Source: Flavobacterium aquidurense (GTDB lineage Bacteria; Bacteroidota; Bacteroidia; Flavobacteriales; Flavobacteriaceae). Taken from it: a stretch of 64,000 nucleotides of DNA. Made by a program: the position numbers and the translations under genes. The stretch is from NCBI GenBank assembly GCA_900107365.1, contig FNPS01000005.1, forward strand, positions 310,001 to 374,000, read 5' to 3'. The stretch's first letter is position 1, and each line of letters begins with the position of its first letter. Under the pieces are notes generated by a model. It saw only the letters and a program-made list of their open reading frames with translations, made no database searches and had not been told where the DNA came from. Shown piece by piece: positions 1-8,630 of this stretch.

Positions 1-157
1 CAAAGACAAAAACTTCGTGAGTTTGTTTGTTTTCGGCAGTTAAAATCTGTTCCGCTCCGTAAGATTTTTTTAAATCTAACGGATAGGAATTCAATATTGT
101 TTGACTGAACAATAATGAGTTAGAGGACAGAAGAAATAAAAATATAATTTTTTTCAC
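1..157 (-). CDS. Secreted protein, N-terminal fragment (runs off left edge)
   Basis: Read from a GTG start, this frame gives 52 codons and stays open to the window edge. The in-frame alternatives are worse: the ATG two bases upstream runs straight into TGA. The N-terminus is a typical signal peptide: Lys-Lys, then a hydrophobic stretch ending in FSQ, the usual flavobacterial cleavage context. The mature start contains NSYPLDLKKS. This resembles the start of the mature 480-aa protein at 4282-5724 (NSTPVKLKKN after SQ), so the two are probably paralogs of one secreted, perhaps beta-propeller-like family. Function is unknown. The GTG start and missing remainder limit confidence. Confidence 0.55.
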   Translation of the reverse strand, partial: MKKIIFLFLLSSNSLLFSQTILNSYPLDLKKSYGAEQILTAENKQTHEVFVF

Positions 158-167
158 ATTATTTTAG

Positions 168-197
168 CCACAAACATCATTCCACTTTTGTTTGTGG
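168..197. repeat. Short hairpin in the leader of the left-edge gene
   Basis: CCACAAACA (168-176) pairs perfectly with TGTTTGTGG (189-197) around a 12-base loop. It lies just upstream of the GTG start at 157, so it would fall in that gene's 5' leader. No T-run follows closely enough for a convincing terminator. Confidence 0.4.
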
Positions 198-263
198 AAA
201 TTTTTGAATAATGAAAAGTACAAATTATTTTCTATCAATTTTACATCTACAAAAAGAACAAAA

Positions 264-291
264 TAAAAAAGCCCTAAATTTCTTTAGAGCT
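264..291 (-). terminator. Rho-independent terminator of the OmpA-family gene
   Basis: On the minus strand AGCTCTAAA pairs with TTTAGGGCT (one G-U) around GAAA and is followed by TTTTTTA. It starts 16 bases after the stop of the gene at 307-1440. Confidence 0.75.
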
Positions 292-306
292 TAATTAAAA
301 ATGAGC

Positions 307-1440
307 TTATTTTACTTTGAAGGTAACTCTTCTGGCTAGTCTTCTGGCTTCAGCGGAGTCTTTTTGAATAGAGGTGTCAGCTCCTTCAGAAATAACATTT
401 AATCGCGAAGATGAGATACCAGCTTTCTCCAGAATAGTTTTAATGTTATTTGCTCTTGCATTTGATAGTTTATCATTGTATTCTGAGCTTCCAACCTGAT
501 CAGCATGCCCAACAATGTCAAGAGAAGCTGAAGGATTTTTTCTTAAATATGCTAAAATAACATCAATTGCAGCTGTTGAATTTTCGATTGGAGTTGATTT
601 ATTGAAATCAAAATAAACACTATAGTATTTGTCGTTGATCATTTCTTTAACGACATCTTTGTCATTCACTACTGTATTCGTAACTGGTTTTTCAATTACT
701 ACTTGCTTTTCAGGTATTTTGTTTACTAAAGCTTCAAGATTCGCAACTTTGTTTTCTAATGCGGCAACATCAGCATTTTCAGAGATTACAGTCCAGTCAG
801 CATGTTTAGAATTTTTACCTAAATAAATATTTAAACCGGCAGTTCCGGTAAATAATAATCCACTGAATCCTCTCGAATTTGTAGCGGCACCACCATCAAA
901 GGTATGATCCTGATAGGCATTAAAAATAGAACTTACATCACCGGTTAAGGCAAATCTGTCTGTTAATCTGATTTGTCCTGTAAGCCCAGCGATTAAATTA
1001 CCTACATTATCTTTTACATGTAAATCTTTATTTTCTAAACGTCCTACTCCAAAACCTGCGTGTCCCAGTAAACCAAAAGTGTTTGTCCAGGTTTCAAAAT
1101 TCATTATTCTTCCCAGATTAGCGACTCCTTGAAGATCAATTCTGTAGTATTTTGAATCAAAATCAATTGAACTATTATTTTGGCCCGTAAAAGTATTATA
1201 TCCAACATCCGCTTTTAAACCGAATTTGTTGTTCATCATATATCTTACACCCAGATCAACAGTAAAAGGATTGATTCTTGAAGTGTAAAAGCCAGAAGTT
1301 AATGGACGCTGAGGTTTGTTAAAACCACCATCTAATTCTACAGACCACTTATTGTAACTAGTTGTAGGGTTGTTTTCTGTTTGTGCTTTTGCATGCATTA
1401 AACTTAATGCAAACGCCAGAGTAATTACAATTTTTTTCAT
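307..1440 (-). CDS. OmpA-family outer membrane porin/peptidoglycan anchor
   Basis: A 377-aa outer membrane protein. I chose the ATG at 1440 because it begins a clean signal peptide (MKKIVITLAFALSL, ending AKAQ); the longer frame to 1476 only adds a non-signal extension. After the signal comes an eight-strand-like beta barrel with GFNKP and LGVRYMMNNKFGLKADVGY-type strands, to about residue 205. A short coiled or linker segment follows (VAALENKVANLEALV). The last ~110 residues are an OmpA peptidoglycan-binding domain, with YFDFNKS, the GHAD motif and the closing RRVTFKVK. The family links the outer membrane to peptidoglycan. It has its own terminator and appears monocistronic. Confidence 0.92.
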   Translation of the reverse strand: MKKIVITLAFALSLMHAKAQTENNPTTSYNKWSVELDGGFNKPQRPLTSGFYTSRINPFTVDLGVRYMMNNKFGLKADVGYNTFTGQNNSSIDFDSKYYRIDLQGVANLGRIMNFETWTNTFGLLGHAGFGVGRLENKDLHVKDNVGNLIAGLTGQIRLTDRFALTGDVSSIFNAYQDHTFDGGAATNSRGFSGLLFTGTAGLNIYLGKNSKHADWTVISENADVAALENKVANLEALVNKIPEKQVVIEKPVTNTVVNDKDVVKEMINDKYYSVYFDFNKSTPIENSTAAIDVILAYLRKNPSASLDIVGHADQVGSSEYNDKLSNARANNIKTILEKAGISSSRLNVISEGADTSIQKDSAEARRLARRVTFKVK

Positions 1441-1546
1441 TGTATTTGAGATTTTAAATTTTTCCCAAACCAACAATTATTTGTAAGAATTACTTTCCGA
1501 CAGAAGTCACAATCATAATAAAATAAGATTTATTTGAAGATAAAAT

Positions 1547-2176
1547 TTAAGAGTTCATCAACTCCTGAAAGGTAGCAACGAATTGCCCAACATGTAAACC
1601 ATCCATCAAGCCATGATGTACATGTACCGACATGGCAATACTTCTTTTTCCGGATTCAGAAGTCATCATTTTCCCGAAAGAAATTTTAGGGCAGCTATCC
1701 GGGAAAGTATAACTTCTGGCATGAGAAAGCGATGTAAAATTAAGCCACGGAATAGCCGAAAAATGGATCACATTGTCATCATCAAAAGATCTGGTAAAAA
1801 GTCCGGTTGTATTTTGAATTCGTTCGATTTCTGCCAAAGCAGTCTGTTCAAAAATTCTAATATCAGCATTATATTCAATTAAAGAAAACCCAAAAGTACC
1901 ATCTTCGCGACCAATTGTTGCCGAAGCATCGATACGATCGTTAATGTAGATTTCGCCTTTTGAAATTCGATATTTAAAATTCTCGATCGCATTTACGGCA
2001 ACTAAGGTTTTGTGCAAATAATAAATGAAAAAAGAAGTTTTGAGACTTTTTGCCATTTGATAGGCTTTGGTACAATCGATTTCAACGGTTGCGCCAAAAA
2101 AAGGCTCTTCCATTCGGCTAAAATGGGCAAAGTGCTCTTTTCTATTCCAGTTTTCTAAGTCTAAAAGTGTTTTCAT
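1547..2176 (-). CDS. Chloramphenicol acetyltransferase-like (CatA-fold) protein
   Basis: 209 aa, close to the 210-220 aa of type A chloramphenicol acetyltransferases. The catalytic HHxxxDG motif is intact as HHGLMDG at about residues 187-193, and the N-terminal LENWNRKEHFAHF block is also typical. CAT enzymes are trimeric and transfer acetyl from acetyl-CoA to chloramphenicol. Chromosomal flavobacterial members may act on other substrates, so resistance is not proven. The start overlaps the stop of the upstream HAD gene by one base (TAATG), implying translational coupling. Acetyltransferase fold is confident; the substrate is unknown. Confidence 0.85.
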   Translation of the reverse strand: MKTLLDLENWNRKEHFAHFSRMEEPFFGATVEIDCTKAYQMAKSLKTSFFIYYLHKTLVAVNAIENFKYRISKGEIYINDRIDASATIGREDGTFGFSLIEYNADIRIFEQTALAEIERIQNTTGLFTRSFDDDNVIHFSAIPWLNFTSLSHARSYTFPDSCPKISFGKMMTSESGKRSIAMSVHVHHGLMDGLHVGQFVATFQELMNS

Positions 2177-2883
2177 TATAATAAATTAGGAAGCACTTCA
2201 GAAATTTTTTCGAAAGAGCTGAAATGAGTGTGCTCTACTTTATGGTTGATTTTTTCGTGTTCCCAAGTGGTATGAAACGGAATATGAACGGCATAACCGC
2301 CAATTTCCAAAACGGGCAAAACATCAGATTTTAAAGAATTTCCAATCATCAAAAATTCATTTGAACGAATATCTAAACGACCCAGCAATTTTTCATAATC
2401 AATCGTTTGTTTGTCTGACATTACTTCGATATGGTGAAAATAGTGCCCTAAACCAGAACGGTGCAATTTACTATGCTGGTCTTTCAAATCGCCTTTTGTG
2501 GCCACAACCAATTTGTACTTTCCTTGTAAAGCCTGCAATGTTTCTTCGATTCCGTCTAGAAGCTCAATAGGCTTTTCAAGTAATTCTTTTCCGTATTGAA
2601 TGATTTTTTCAATAACCTCAATCGGAATGGTATTGTTCGAAATGTTCATGGCCGCTTCGATCATCGACAAAATATAGCCTTTGATTCCGTAACCGTACAA
2701 AGGTAAATTGGCAATTTCAATTTTGAATAATTCCTGTGAAATGCCCTGATGCGAAAGATAATCTTCCATCAAAGCACAGAATTTATGTTCTGTTTCCTGA
2801 AAATAAGGTTCGTTTACGAACAAAGTGTCATCAGCATCAAATGCTATTACTTTTAAATTCGGTATTTTGCTTTTATGTAACAT
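2176..2883 (-). CDS. HAD-superfamily hydrolase
   Basis: 235 aa from the ATG at 2883. The longer frame to 2943 is rejected because its extra residues are encoded by the intergenic repeat array. HAD motif I is FDADDTL near residue 15. Motif II is the Thr of VVATKGD, motif III the Lys of KLHRSG..., and motif IV falls around IGNSLKSD. A helical cap separates motifs I and II, as in phosphoglycolate-phosphatase-like members. The family hydrolyses small phosphate esters through an aspartyl-phosphate; the substrate is not predictable here. The stop overlaps the start of the CAT-like gene (TAATG), so the two form an operon. Confidence 0.85.
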   Translation of the reverse strand: MLHKSKIPNLKVIAFDADDTLFVNEPYFQETEHKFCALMEDYLSHQGISQELFKIEIANLPLYGYGIKGYILSMIEAAMNISNNTIPIEVIEKIIQYGKELLEKPIELLDGIEETLQALQGKYKLVVATKGDLKDQHSKLHRSGLGHYFHHIEVMSDKQTIDYEKLLGRLDIRSNEFLMIGNSLKSDVLPVLEIGGYAVHIPFHTTWEHEKINHKVEHTHFSSFEKISEVLPNLL

Positions 2884-2888
2884 AGAAT

Positions 2889-3295
2889 TTTGTTTCAAGT
2901 TTATTTTTGTTTCAGGTTTCAGGTTTTTCCGCCACGAATTCACGAATTTTCTTTATTTTTTTTGCCACAGATTAAAAGAGTAAATAGATTTAAAAAAATA
3001 TCTGCACTGATTTGCTTAAATCTGTAAAATCTGCGTGAATTTTTTTTGCCACAAATTGCACAAATTTTCGCTAATTTTTTTGCCACTCCTGATCGCATCA
3101 GTGACTGAAGTTTTTTTAACCACAAATTGCACAAATTTTCGCGAATTTGCCACAGATTAAAATGATTTTAAAGATTTCTTTAAAATCTGCGTCGGTGCGC
3201 TTAAATCATAAAAGTCTGCGTGAAACTTTTTTCGGCACTAATTAAAAAAAATCTGTATATATCCGACTAGATCCGTGTCATCCGTGTGCCATTTA
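2889..3295. repeat. Array of class B and class I intergenic repeats
   Basis: This 400-base gap holds no convincing gene. It starts with class I words (GTTTCAAG, TTTCAGGTTTCAGG at 2892-2927), then tandem degenerate units of the type GCCACAGATTAAA / AATCTGCGTGAA. A 29-base direct repeat is nearly identical at 3049-3077 and 3120-3148 (CCACAAATTGCACAAATTTT core). The distal end (GATCCGTGTCATCCGTGTGC, 3271-3290) is related to 61566-61586. The 64-aa open frame across 2940-3134 is translated repeat, not a gene. Confidence 0.75.
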
Positions 3296-4183
3296 TCAAT
3301 CCTTAGAAAAAAGTCTTTTTAGCGAAATAGTCTTATCGTAAAAAGTAATTCTAATTCCGAGAAGTAAAATGATGCCACCAAAAACCATCTGTAAAGTTAT
3401 TTGTTCTTCTAAAAACAACCAAGCTAATATTGATGTTATTACCGCCTGACTTAGTAAACTCAGCGAAACTCTTGTGGCGCGCATGTGTTGTGTTGCATAA
3501 CTAATCGATAGCCAGGCGCACAATTGGCAAATTACAGCCTGTAAGACCAGAACAAACCAACCGGTATTGGAGAATCCGGTAAAAGGCTGATCCAGCGCAT
3601 AACATAGAATTCCCAAATAAACACTTGAAGCCAATAAACTGATCGTCATAAAGGACAAAACATCAACTTCTGACAATACATTTTTGCTGATCAAAAGATA
3701 AATCGAATACAGAATTCCGGATAAAACGGCAAATAGAAAAGCCTGATTGAAATCCAATTCCATAAAGAAACTAAAGCCAACCAAAGTCACCATTCCGAAT
3801 AACGAAACTACAGTTCCAATCCAGAAATTGGTTGCCGGTCTAATTTTCAAAAAGAAAAAAGAACCAATTCCGACCCAAAGTGGCGATAAATTCGTCAACA
3901 AAGAAGCCTGAGTCGCGCTTGAATCCTGAATGGCAATATTCCAAACCGCAACATCCGAAGAAAATAAAACACCGCAAAGCACTGCCAAAAGCAAGAACTT
4001 GGTCTTAGGAAGCTGAAAACTCTTCGTTATAATTACATAAGGTAAAAGCAGAAGAACAGCAAAAAACATACGGTAAAAAGCCGAGATTAATCCTGGTGCT
4101 AATTTGAGTTTAATCAATATCGGGAAAATTGAAATACAAAGTATCCCGCAAATTAAGGCTAATCTTGGTTTGGTAAGTTTCAT
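3296..4183 (-). CDS. EamA/DMT-family transporter
   Basis: 295 aa with ten predicted membrane helices in two five-helix halves, the classic drug/metabolite transporter duplication. The second half begins near the LLISKNVLSEVDVLS segment. The motif WVGIGSFFFLKIRPA... and the C-terminal ILAWLFLEEQITLQMVFGGIILLLGI match the EamA pattern of a Glu-rich loop before helix nine. Family members export amino acids, metabolites or drugs across the inner membrane; the substrate cannot be assigned. The gene is followed by the class B repeat array and is probably transcribed alone. Confidence 0.87.
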   Translation of the reverse strand: MKLTKPRLALICGILCISIFPILIKLKLAPGLISAFYRMFFAVLLLLPYVIITKSFQLPKTKFLLLAVLCGVLFSSDVAVWNIAIQDSSATQASLLTNLSPLWVGIGSFFFLKIRPATNFWIGTVVSLFGMVTLVGFSFFMELDFNQAFLFAVLSGILYSIYLLISKNVLSEVDVLSFMTISLLASSVYLGILCYALDQPFTGFSNTGWFVLVLQAVICQLCAWLSISYATQHMRATRVSLSLLSQAVITSILAWLFLEEQITLQMVFGGIILLLGIRITFYDKTISLKRLFSKD

Positions 4184-4244
4184 TATTTACGTGTTTTCGT
4201 GCCTGATCGTTTACAATTTACTGAATCTAAAGCAATTTTTAAAG

Positions 4245-4272
4245 AAAAAAAATCCCGGGTTTTAAGTCGGGA
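4245..4272 (-). terminator. Rho-independent terminator after the 480-aa secreted protein gene
   Basis: On the minus strand TCCCG (4272-4268) pairs with CGGGA (4257-4253) across a ten-base loop and is followed by TTTTTTTTC. It sits ten bases after the stop at 4282. Confidence 0.65.
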
Positions 4273-4281
4273 AGTGATTTT

Positions 4282-5724
4282 TTAGTCAGCAAATTTTCTG
4301 ATGACATATTCTTTGGCTTTATTGTCGTAATAACCCACATAATAGTTATTAGTCATTTTGAATAATGTCTGTGAAGAGACATCCGTATTTTTATCGAAGA
4401 AGTTTCTAATTTTGTCAAATGCCAGCGGTTGTAAGTTTTCTGTTAGGTGGTTATCATTTTTGTCAAATAAACCATCAATCTTGACTACTTTTCTTCGTTC
4501 ATATGAATTAAAGCTTTCTAATGTTGGATTGTAAACTATTGATGAAACTATAGATCCAACAGCACCAAAATTACCTAAAACAGCCTGGCCTAATGTAGCC
4601 CTAACCTCTGAAACACTTCCTAATGAAATAAGAGTTTTATCGCCTATATGGTAACAGCTAAGACCTGAGTTCATATTATTTAATTTTCTGATGAACTGCG
4701 AGCTGTTTTCCAGCACTCTTTTTGAACCTCCAAAATCACCGCCTTCCTGACTGATCTCCGAATTTTTAAATTCAATTGGTTTTGCCGCAGTGGCTGTATA
4801 AGCTTTTAAAATGGTATCATTTAAATCTTTTACATTGAAATACAAATGGTCAGATGAAGTCTTGATTTGGTATAATTTTTTATCGAAATAAAATGAATTT
4901 GAATTCAGCTCACTGCGATATTCTGACTGAATGATTGGGTGTTTTAGTAATTTTTCAGTAGCGGTAAAGCTTTTAAGATCCAAAATAATGGCTTGTGTGT
5001 AATCGATATTAGAATCTATTGTAACAACTATTTCATTTCCATCGAAATAACATTTCCTTTTATATGCCGCATCAGTTATAGATGTTGGATTTTCAGGAGT
5101 AATGTATTTAAGTGAAAAAGGATACTCAAACGGCAATAAATTTTCTTCTAGAACACCATATAAATCAGTTCTTTTATATACGCTATTGTAAAAATGAAAA
5201 TCTTTTAATACGATTGAATTTTCAGTATGTTTACCGTCTTTATCAAAAATATGTAGTTTAAAAGTACTACTTCGTTTAATAACTGTAAGAAGATAAAAGG
5301 TGTTTTCATTACTGAATTTTTGCAACACTTTTTCGTCCTTTAAAGATAAAACATATTCCTGAGTGATAATTTTACGGCTATCAAAATCATAAAGTTGAGA
5401 AAAAATCTCTTTATAATCATCTGAAGACCAATACAGTCTTACATTTGCATTTGCACTGTTGTAGCCTACCATTCCAACATAGGTTTTTAAGTTTGGCCTT
5501 GGTGCCGAAATACTGTCAGTAATCTGCATTTGTTCGTTTAAACGAATTGCTTTTACCTTTTCTTTATCACTAATAAATAATGTTGTTTCCTTTTTTTCAT
5601 TATTTACAATCTGAAAAATGTCTCTGTTTTTTTTAAGTTTTACAGGTGTAGAGTTTACAACTTCTTGTGAAAAAGAGATTAAACTGCTTAATAATAAGGA
5701 ATAGAAAAATATTTTTTTTACCAT
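4282..5724 (-). CDS. Secreted protein of unknown function, possible beta-propeller
   Basis: 480 aa with a clear signal peptide (KKIFFYSLLLSSLISFSQ). The mature part has no lipobox and no domain I can name. It contains repeated short beta-strand blocks alternating with charged turns, such as KEKVKAIRLN, FKLHIFDKDGK and YYVGYYDNKAKEYVIRKF, which suggests a WD/propeller-like fold. That is inference only. Its mature N-terminus resembles the truncated gene at 1-157, so a small paralogous family exists here. It has its own terminator and stands alone between the DMT transporter and metG. Confidence 0.6.
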   Translation of the reverse strand: MVKKIFFYSLLLSSLISFSQEVVNSTPVKLKKNRDIFQIVNNEKKETTLFISDKEKVKAIRLNEQMQITDSISAPRPNLKTYVGMVGYNSANANVRLYWSSDDYKEIFSQLYDFDSRKIITQEYVLSLKDEKVLQKFSNENTFYLLTVIKRSSTFKLHIFDKDGKHTENSIVLKDFHFYNSVYKRTDLYGVLEENLLPFEYPFSLKYITPENPTSITDAAYKRKCYFDGNEIVVTIDSNIDYTQAIILDLKSFTATEKLLKHPIIQSEYRSELNSNSFYFDKKLYQIKTSSDHLYFNVKDLNDTILKAYTATAAKPIEFKNSEISQEGGDFGGSKRVLENSSQFIRKLNNMNSGLSCYHIGDKTLISLGSVSEVRATLGQAVLGNFGAVGSIVSSIVYNPTLESFNSYERRKVVKIDGLFDKNDNHLTENLQPLAFDKIRNFFDKNTDVSSQTLFKMTNNYYVGYYDNKAKEYVIRKFAD

Positions 5725-5800
5725 TGCTGTAATTTGTCTTTGTTTTTTGGCGAATATCTAAATTATTTCTGAATATAGCTGTTAATTTTTTTTTGGAAAA

Positions 5801-5841
5801 TCAAAAAGCGTGAATCAATTAATCTCTTAATCGATTCACGC
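5801..5841 (-). terminator. Strong terminator of metG
   Basis: A 15-bp stem (GCGTGAATCGATTAA with its complement, one G-U) lies at 5808-5841 with a four-base loop, and TTTTTGATTTTCC follows on the minus strand. It begins about 23 bases after the metG stop. Confidence 0.8.
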
Positions 5842-5864
5842 CATTTTATAGGTAGTATAAAACG

Positions 5865-8000
5865 TTAGTTTACCGTTTCTCCATTTGGAGCGTCAGCATC
5901 CGGATTGATAAAAACCAATTTTCCTTCAGCATTTGTCGTCATCAAAATCATTCCCTGACTTTCGACACCACGTAATGCTCTTGGCGCTAAATTGGCTAAT
6001 ACAGAAACACGTTTTCCGATAATTTCTTCCGGAGAAAAGCTTTCTGCAATTCCTGAAACGATCGTACGAACGTCAATTCCGGTATCCACTTTAAGAACTA
6101 AAAGTTTATTTGCTTTTGGCATTTTTTCTGCTTCCAGAATGGTTCCAACACGAATGTCCATTTTGGCGAAATCCTCAAACTGAATCAAATCTTTTTGTGG
6201 TTCCGGTTGTTTGCTTTCTGCAAGATTAGCTGTTTTTGTAGCTTCCAATTTATCTATTTGTTTTTGTATTTCTTCGTCTTCTATTTTAGCAAAAAGCAAT
6301 TCAGCTTCGCCAATTTTATGCCCTGCCGGAATTAAATCTGAATTTTCAGCAATATCATTCCAACCTAAAACTTTATCTATAATGATGTCTTTTGCATCAC
6401 GGTTCTTCTCTTTAAGAAATTTGCTAAATCCTTCAAAATGCTCTTTAAGATCACTTAAATTAAGGATTTTAGAAAGTTTCGCTGATGTAAAAGGTAAAAA
6501 AGGCTCAGCTAAAACGCTCAAGGCAGTAGCAATTTGCAAAGCCACATACATTTGCGTTTTTACACGCTCCGGATTGTCTTTCATCACTTTCCAAGGCTCT
6601 TCGTCAGCAAGGTATTTATTTCCTAAACGGGCAACATTCATCAATTCGCCTAAAGCTTCACGAAATCTGTAACGCTCTACTGAACTCGAAATCACAGCCG
6701 GATACGCTTTTAATTCGGCTAAAGTTTGTTCGTCAACTTCTGAAAATTCATTTGGCGTCGGAATAACTCCTTCGTAATATTTGTTGGTTAAAACCACCAC
6801 ACGATTAATGAAATTCCCGAAAATAGCAACTAATTCGTTGTTATTTCTTGCCTGGAAATCTTTCCAGGTAAAATCGTTATCCTTAGTTTCTGGAGCATTT
6901 GAAGTTAATGCATAACGCAAAACGTCTTGTTTCTCCGGAAATTCTTCTAAATATTCGTGCAGCCAAACCGCCCAGTTTTTAGAAGTCGAAAGTTTGTTTC
7001 CTTCCAAATTCAAAAACTCATTTGCCGGAACGTTGTCTGGTAAAATATAGCTTCCTTCGGCTTTTAACATTGCAGGGAAAATGATACAGTGAAAAACAAT
7101 ATTATCTTTCCCAATAAAGTGAACTAATTTCGTTTCTTCATCTTTCCAGTATGGTTCCCAGTCTTTTCCTTCACGCGCTGCCCATTCTTTCGTAGACGAA
7201 ATATATCCGATAGGCGCATCAAACCAAACGTATAATTTTTTTCCTTCGGCACCTTCAACCGGAACATCAATTCCCCAATCCAGATCACGTGTTACCGCAC
7301 GAGGTTCTAATCCACCATCAACCCACGATTTAACTTGTCCGTAAACATTCGGTTTCCAGTCGTTTTTATGTCCAACCAAAATCCATTCTGTCAAGAAATC
7401 AGTGTATCTGTCTAGAGGTAAAAACCAGTGTTTTGTTTCTTTTAAAATTGGAGTTTCTCCGGTAATTGTCGATTTCGGATTAATCAAATCGGTAGCATTC
7501 AAAGTCGATCCGCAATTTTCACATTGATCGCCGTATGCTCCGTCATTGCCACATTTTGGGCATGTTCCAACCACAAAACGATCTGCTAGAAACTGATCTG
7601 CTTTTGCATCATACAATTGCTCTGTTGTTTCTTCAATAAAATCACCGTTATCATACAAAGTCCTGAAGAATTCCTGTGCCGTATCATGATGAATCTTAGC
7701 CGAAGTACGAGAATAATTATCAAATGAAATTCCGAAATCAGCAAATGATTTTCTTATAATTCCGTCGTATTTATCAATAACTTCTTGTGGTGTAATTCCT
7801 TCTTTTTTTGCTTTCATCGAAATTGCAACGCCATGTTCATCACTTCCGCAAATGAATGCAACGTCTTTTCCTTGCAAACGTAAATATCTCGAATAAATAT
7901 CTGCAGGCACGTAAACCCCCGCCAAATGCCCAATATGAATAGGTCCGTTGGTGTAAGGCAAGGCTGCCGTAATAGTATATCTCTTTGGATTCTGTATCAT
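5865..8000 (-). CDS. metG: Methionyl-tRNA synthetase
   Basis: 711 aa, full length for the class Ia enzyme that charges tRNA-Met. The HIGH signature appears as [11 protein letters not shown] at about residues 18-28 and the KMSKS loop as KLSTS before KNWAVWL. The connective domain carries a zinc site with two CxxC knuckles (CPKCG...CENCG near 146-163). The anticodon-binding helical domain follows. The last ~110 residues (from [11 protein letters not shown]) are a Trbp111-type tRNA-binding domain, as in dimeric bacterial MetG. A TATTTTTG -7 element lies 20 bases upstream of the ATG. The gene is monocistronic with a strong terminator. Confidence 0.98.
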   Translation of the reverse strand: MIQNPKRYTITAALPYTNGPIHIGHLAGVYVPADIYSRYLRLQGKDVAFICGSDEHGVAISMKAKKEGITPQEVIDKYDGIIRKSFADFGISFDNYSRTSAKIHHDTAQEFFRTLYDNGDFIEETTEQLYDAKADQFLADRFVVGTCPKCGNDGAYGDQCENCGSTLNATDLINPKSTITGETPILKETKHWFLPLDRYTDFLTEWILVGHKNDWKPNVYGQVKSWVDGGLEPRAVTRDLDWGIDVPVEGAEGKKLYVWFDAPIGYISSTKEWAAREGKDWEPYWKDEETKLVHFIGKDNIVFHCIIFPAMLKAEGSYILPDNVPANEFLNLEGNKLSTSKNWAVWLHEYLEEFPEKQDVLRYALTSNAPETKDNDFTWKDFQARNNNELVAIFGNFINRVVVLTNKYYEGVIPTPNEFSEVDEQTLAELKAYPAVISSSVERYRFREALGELMNVARLGNKYLADEEPWKVMKDNPERVKTQMYVALQIATALSVLAEPFLPFTSAKLSKILNLSDLKEHFEGFSKFLKEKNRDAKDIIIDKVLGWNDIAENSDLIPAGHKIGEAELLFAKIEDEEIQKQIDKLEATKTANLAESKQPEPQKDLIQFEDFAKMDIRVGTILEAEKMPKANKLLVLKVDTGIDVRTIVSGIAESFSPEEIIGKRVSVLANLAPRALRGVESQGMILMTTNAEGKLVFINPDADAPNGETVN

Positions 8001-8019
8001 AACTCAATTTTATTGAGTG

Positions 8020-8027
8020 CAAAAATA
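8020..8027 (-). promoter_or_regulatory. Probable metG promoter -7 element
   Basis: TATTTTTG on the minus strand matches TAnnTTTG and lies 19 bases before the metG ATG. The small palindrome ACTCAAT/ATTGAGT (8002-8018) lies between it and the start codon, so it would be in the mRNA leader. Confidence 0.55.
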
Positions 8028-8047
8028 AGCAATAGAATTGAGAATTT

Positions 8048-8250
8048 GTTATTTCGCGGAGATTCACAAAGAAAAAGCGCCAAGATTCGCGGAGAGTTTT
8101 AAGAAAAAGCCAATTAATCGCGCAAAGACGCAAAGGCGCAAAGAAAAATAAAACTTTGCGTCTTTGCGTCTTTGCGCGATTTTTTAATGAAATCAAATAA
8201 AAAGCTTAGCGTATCTCTGCGAAAACCTTCGTGTATCTCTGTGAAACAAC
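8048..8250. repeat. Nested class A palindrome between metG and the CDGSH gene
   Basis: An inner hairpin has 27-base arms differing at one position (8117-8143 and 8154-8180; ATCGCGCAAAGACGCAAAG core) around a ten-base A-rich loop. It is wrapped by an outer pair, 8048-8071 and 8227-8250, matching at 19 of 24 positions and containing the class A word TTTCACAGAGATnCAC. Further matching words (AAGATTCGC / GCGTATCT) lie between them. The whole 203-bp unit is non-coding, between divergent genes. Confidence 0.85.
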
Positions 8251-8344
8251 TCCCTAAAATAGAACCAGTTTAAACTAGCATCATAGGCGAAATCTTCAAA
8301 ATATATTTTGCAACCTTTGCCCTGAAAAAAACAAAGACAATTTT

Positions 8345-8572
8345 ATGAGCAAGACAAAACTTATCATCAATAAAAACGGATCAATCAAAATCGAAGGTGA
8401 TTTTGAAATCATGGATTCAGAAGGAACAGTTTACGGACTACAAGGAAGATCTGCACTAGGACTTTGCCGTTGCGGATTATCTGCAAACAAACCTTTTTGC
8501 GATGGTGGACACAGAAATAACTTCGAACACGATTCTGTTGCGTTTGATTTACCACCAATGAAAACGAATTAA
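8345..8572 (+). CDS. CDGSH-type iron-sulfur domain protein
   Basis: 75 aa, essentially one CDGSH domain. The 2Fe-2S ligands are all present: Cys41 and Cys43 in CRCG, Cys52 and His56 in FCDGGH. The spacing is that of the mitoNEET-like family (CxCx...PxCDGxH), with Gly in place of the usual Ser of CDGSH. These small proteins carry redox-active, labile clusters; the bacterial role is mostly unknown. It is monocistronic, between the large class A palindrome and a bidirectional terminator. Confidence 0.93.
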   Translation: MSKTKLIINKNGSIKIEGDFEIMDSEGTVYGLQGRSALGLCRCGLSANKPFCDGGHRNNFEHDSVAFDLPPMKTN

Positions 8573-8582
8573 TTTTCTGGTT

Positions 8583-8630
8583 GAGATATAAAAAAAGCTG
8601 CATTATTTAATGCAGCTTTTTTTATATCTC
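8583..8630. terminator. Bidirectional terminator between convergent genes
   Basis: GAGATATAAAAAAAGCTGCA and its complement form a nearly perfect palindrome with A/T runs on both sides. It serves the CDGSH gene on the plus strand. It also contains the stop codon of the minus-strand gene at 8622. Confidence 0.85.

Noticed and set aside
2940-3134. A 64-residue open frame on the minus strand between the HAD gene and the DMT transporter
   Set aside because: It is a translation of the class B repeat array (Cys/Lys-rich, no conserved pattern), so it is repeat-derived and not a gene.
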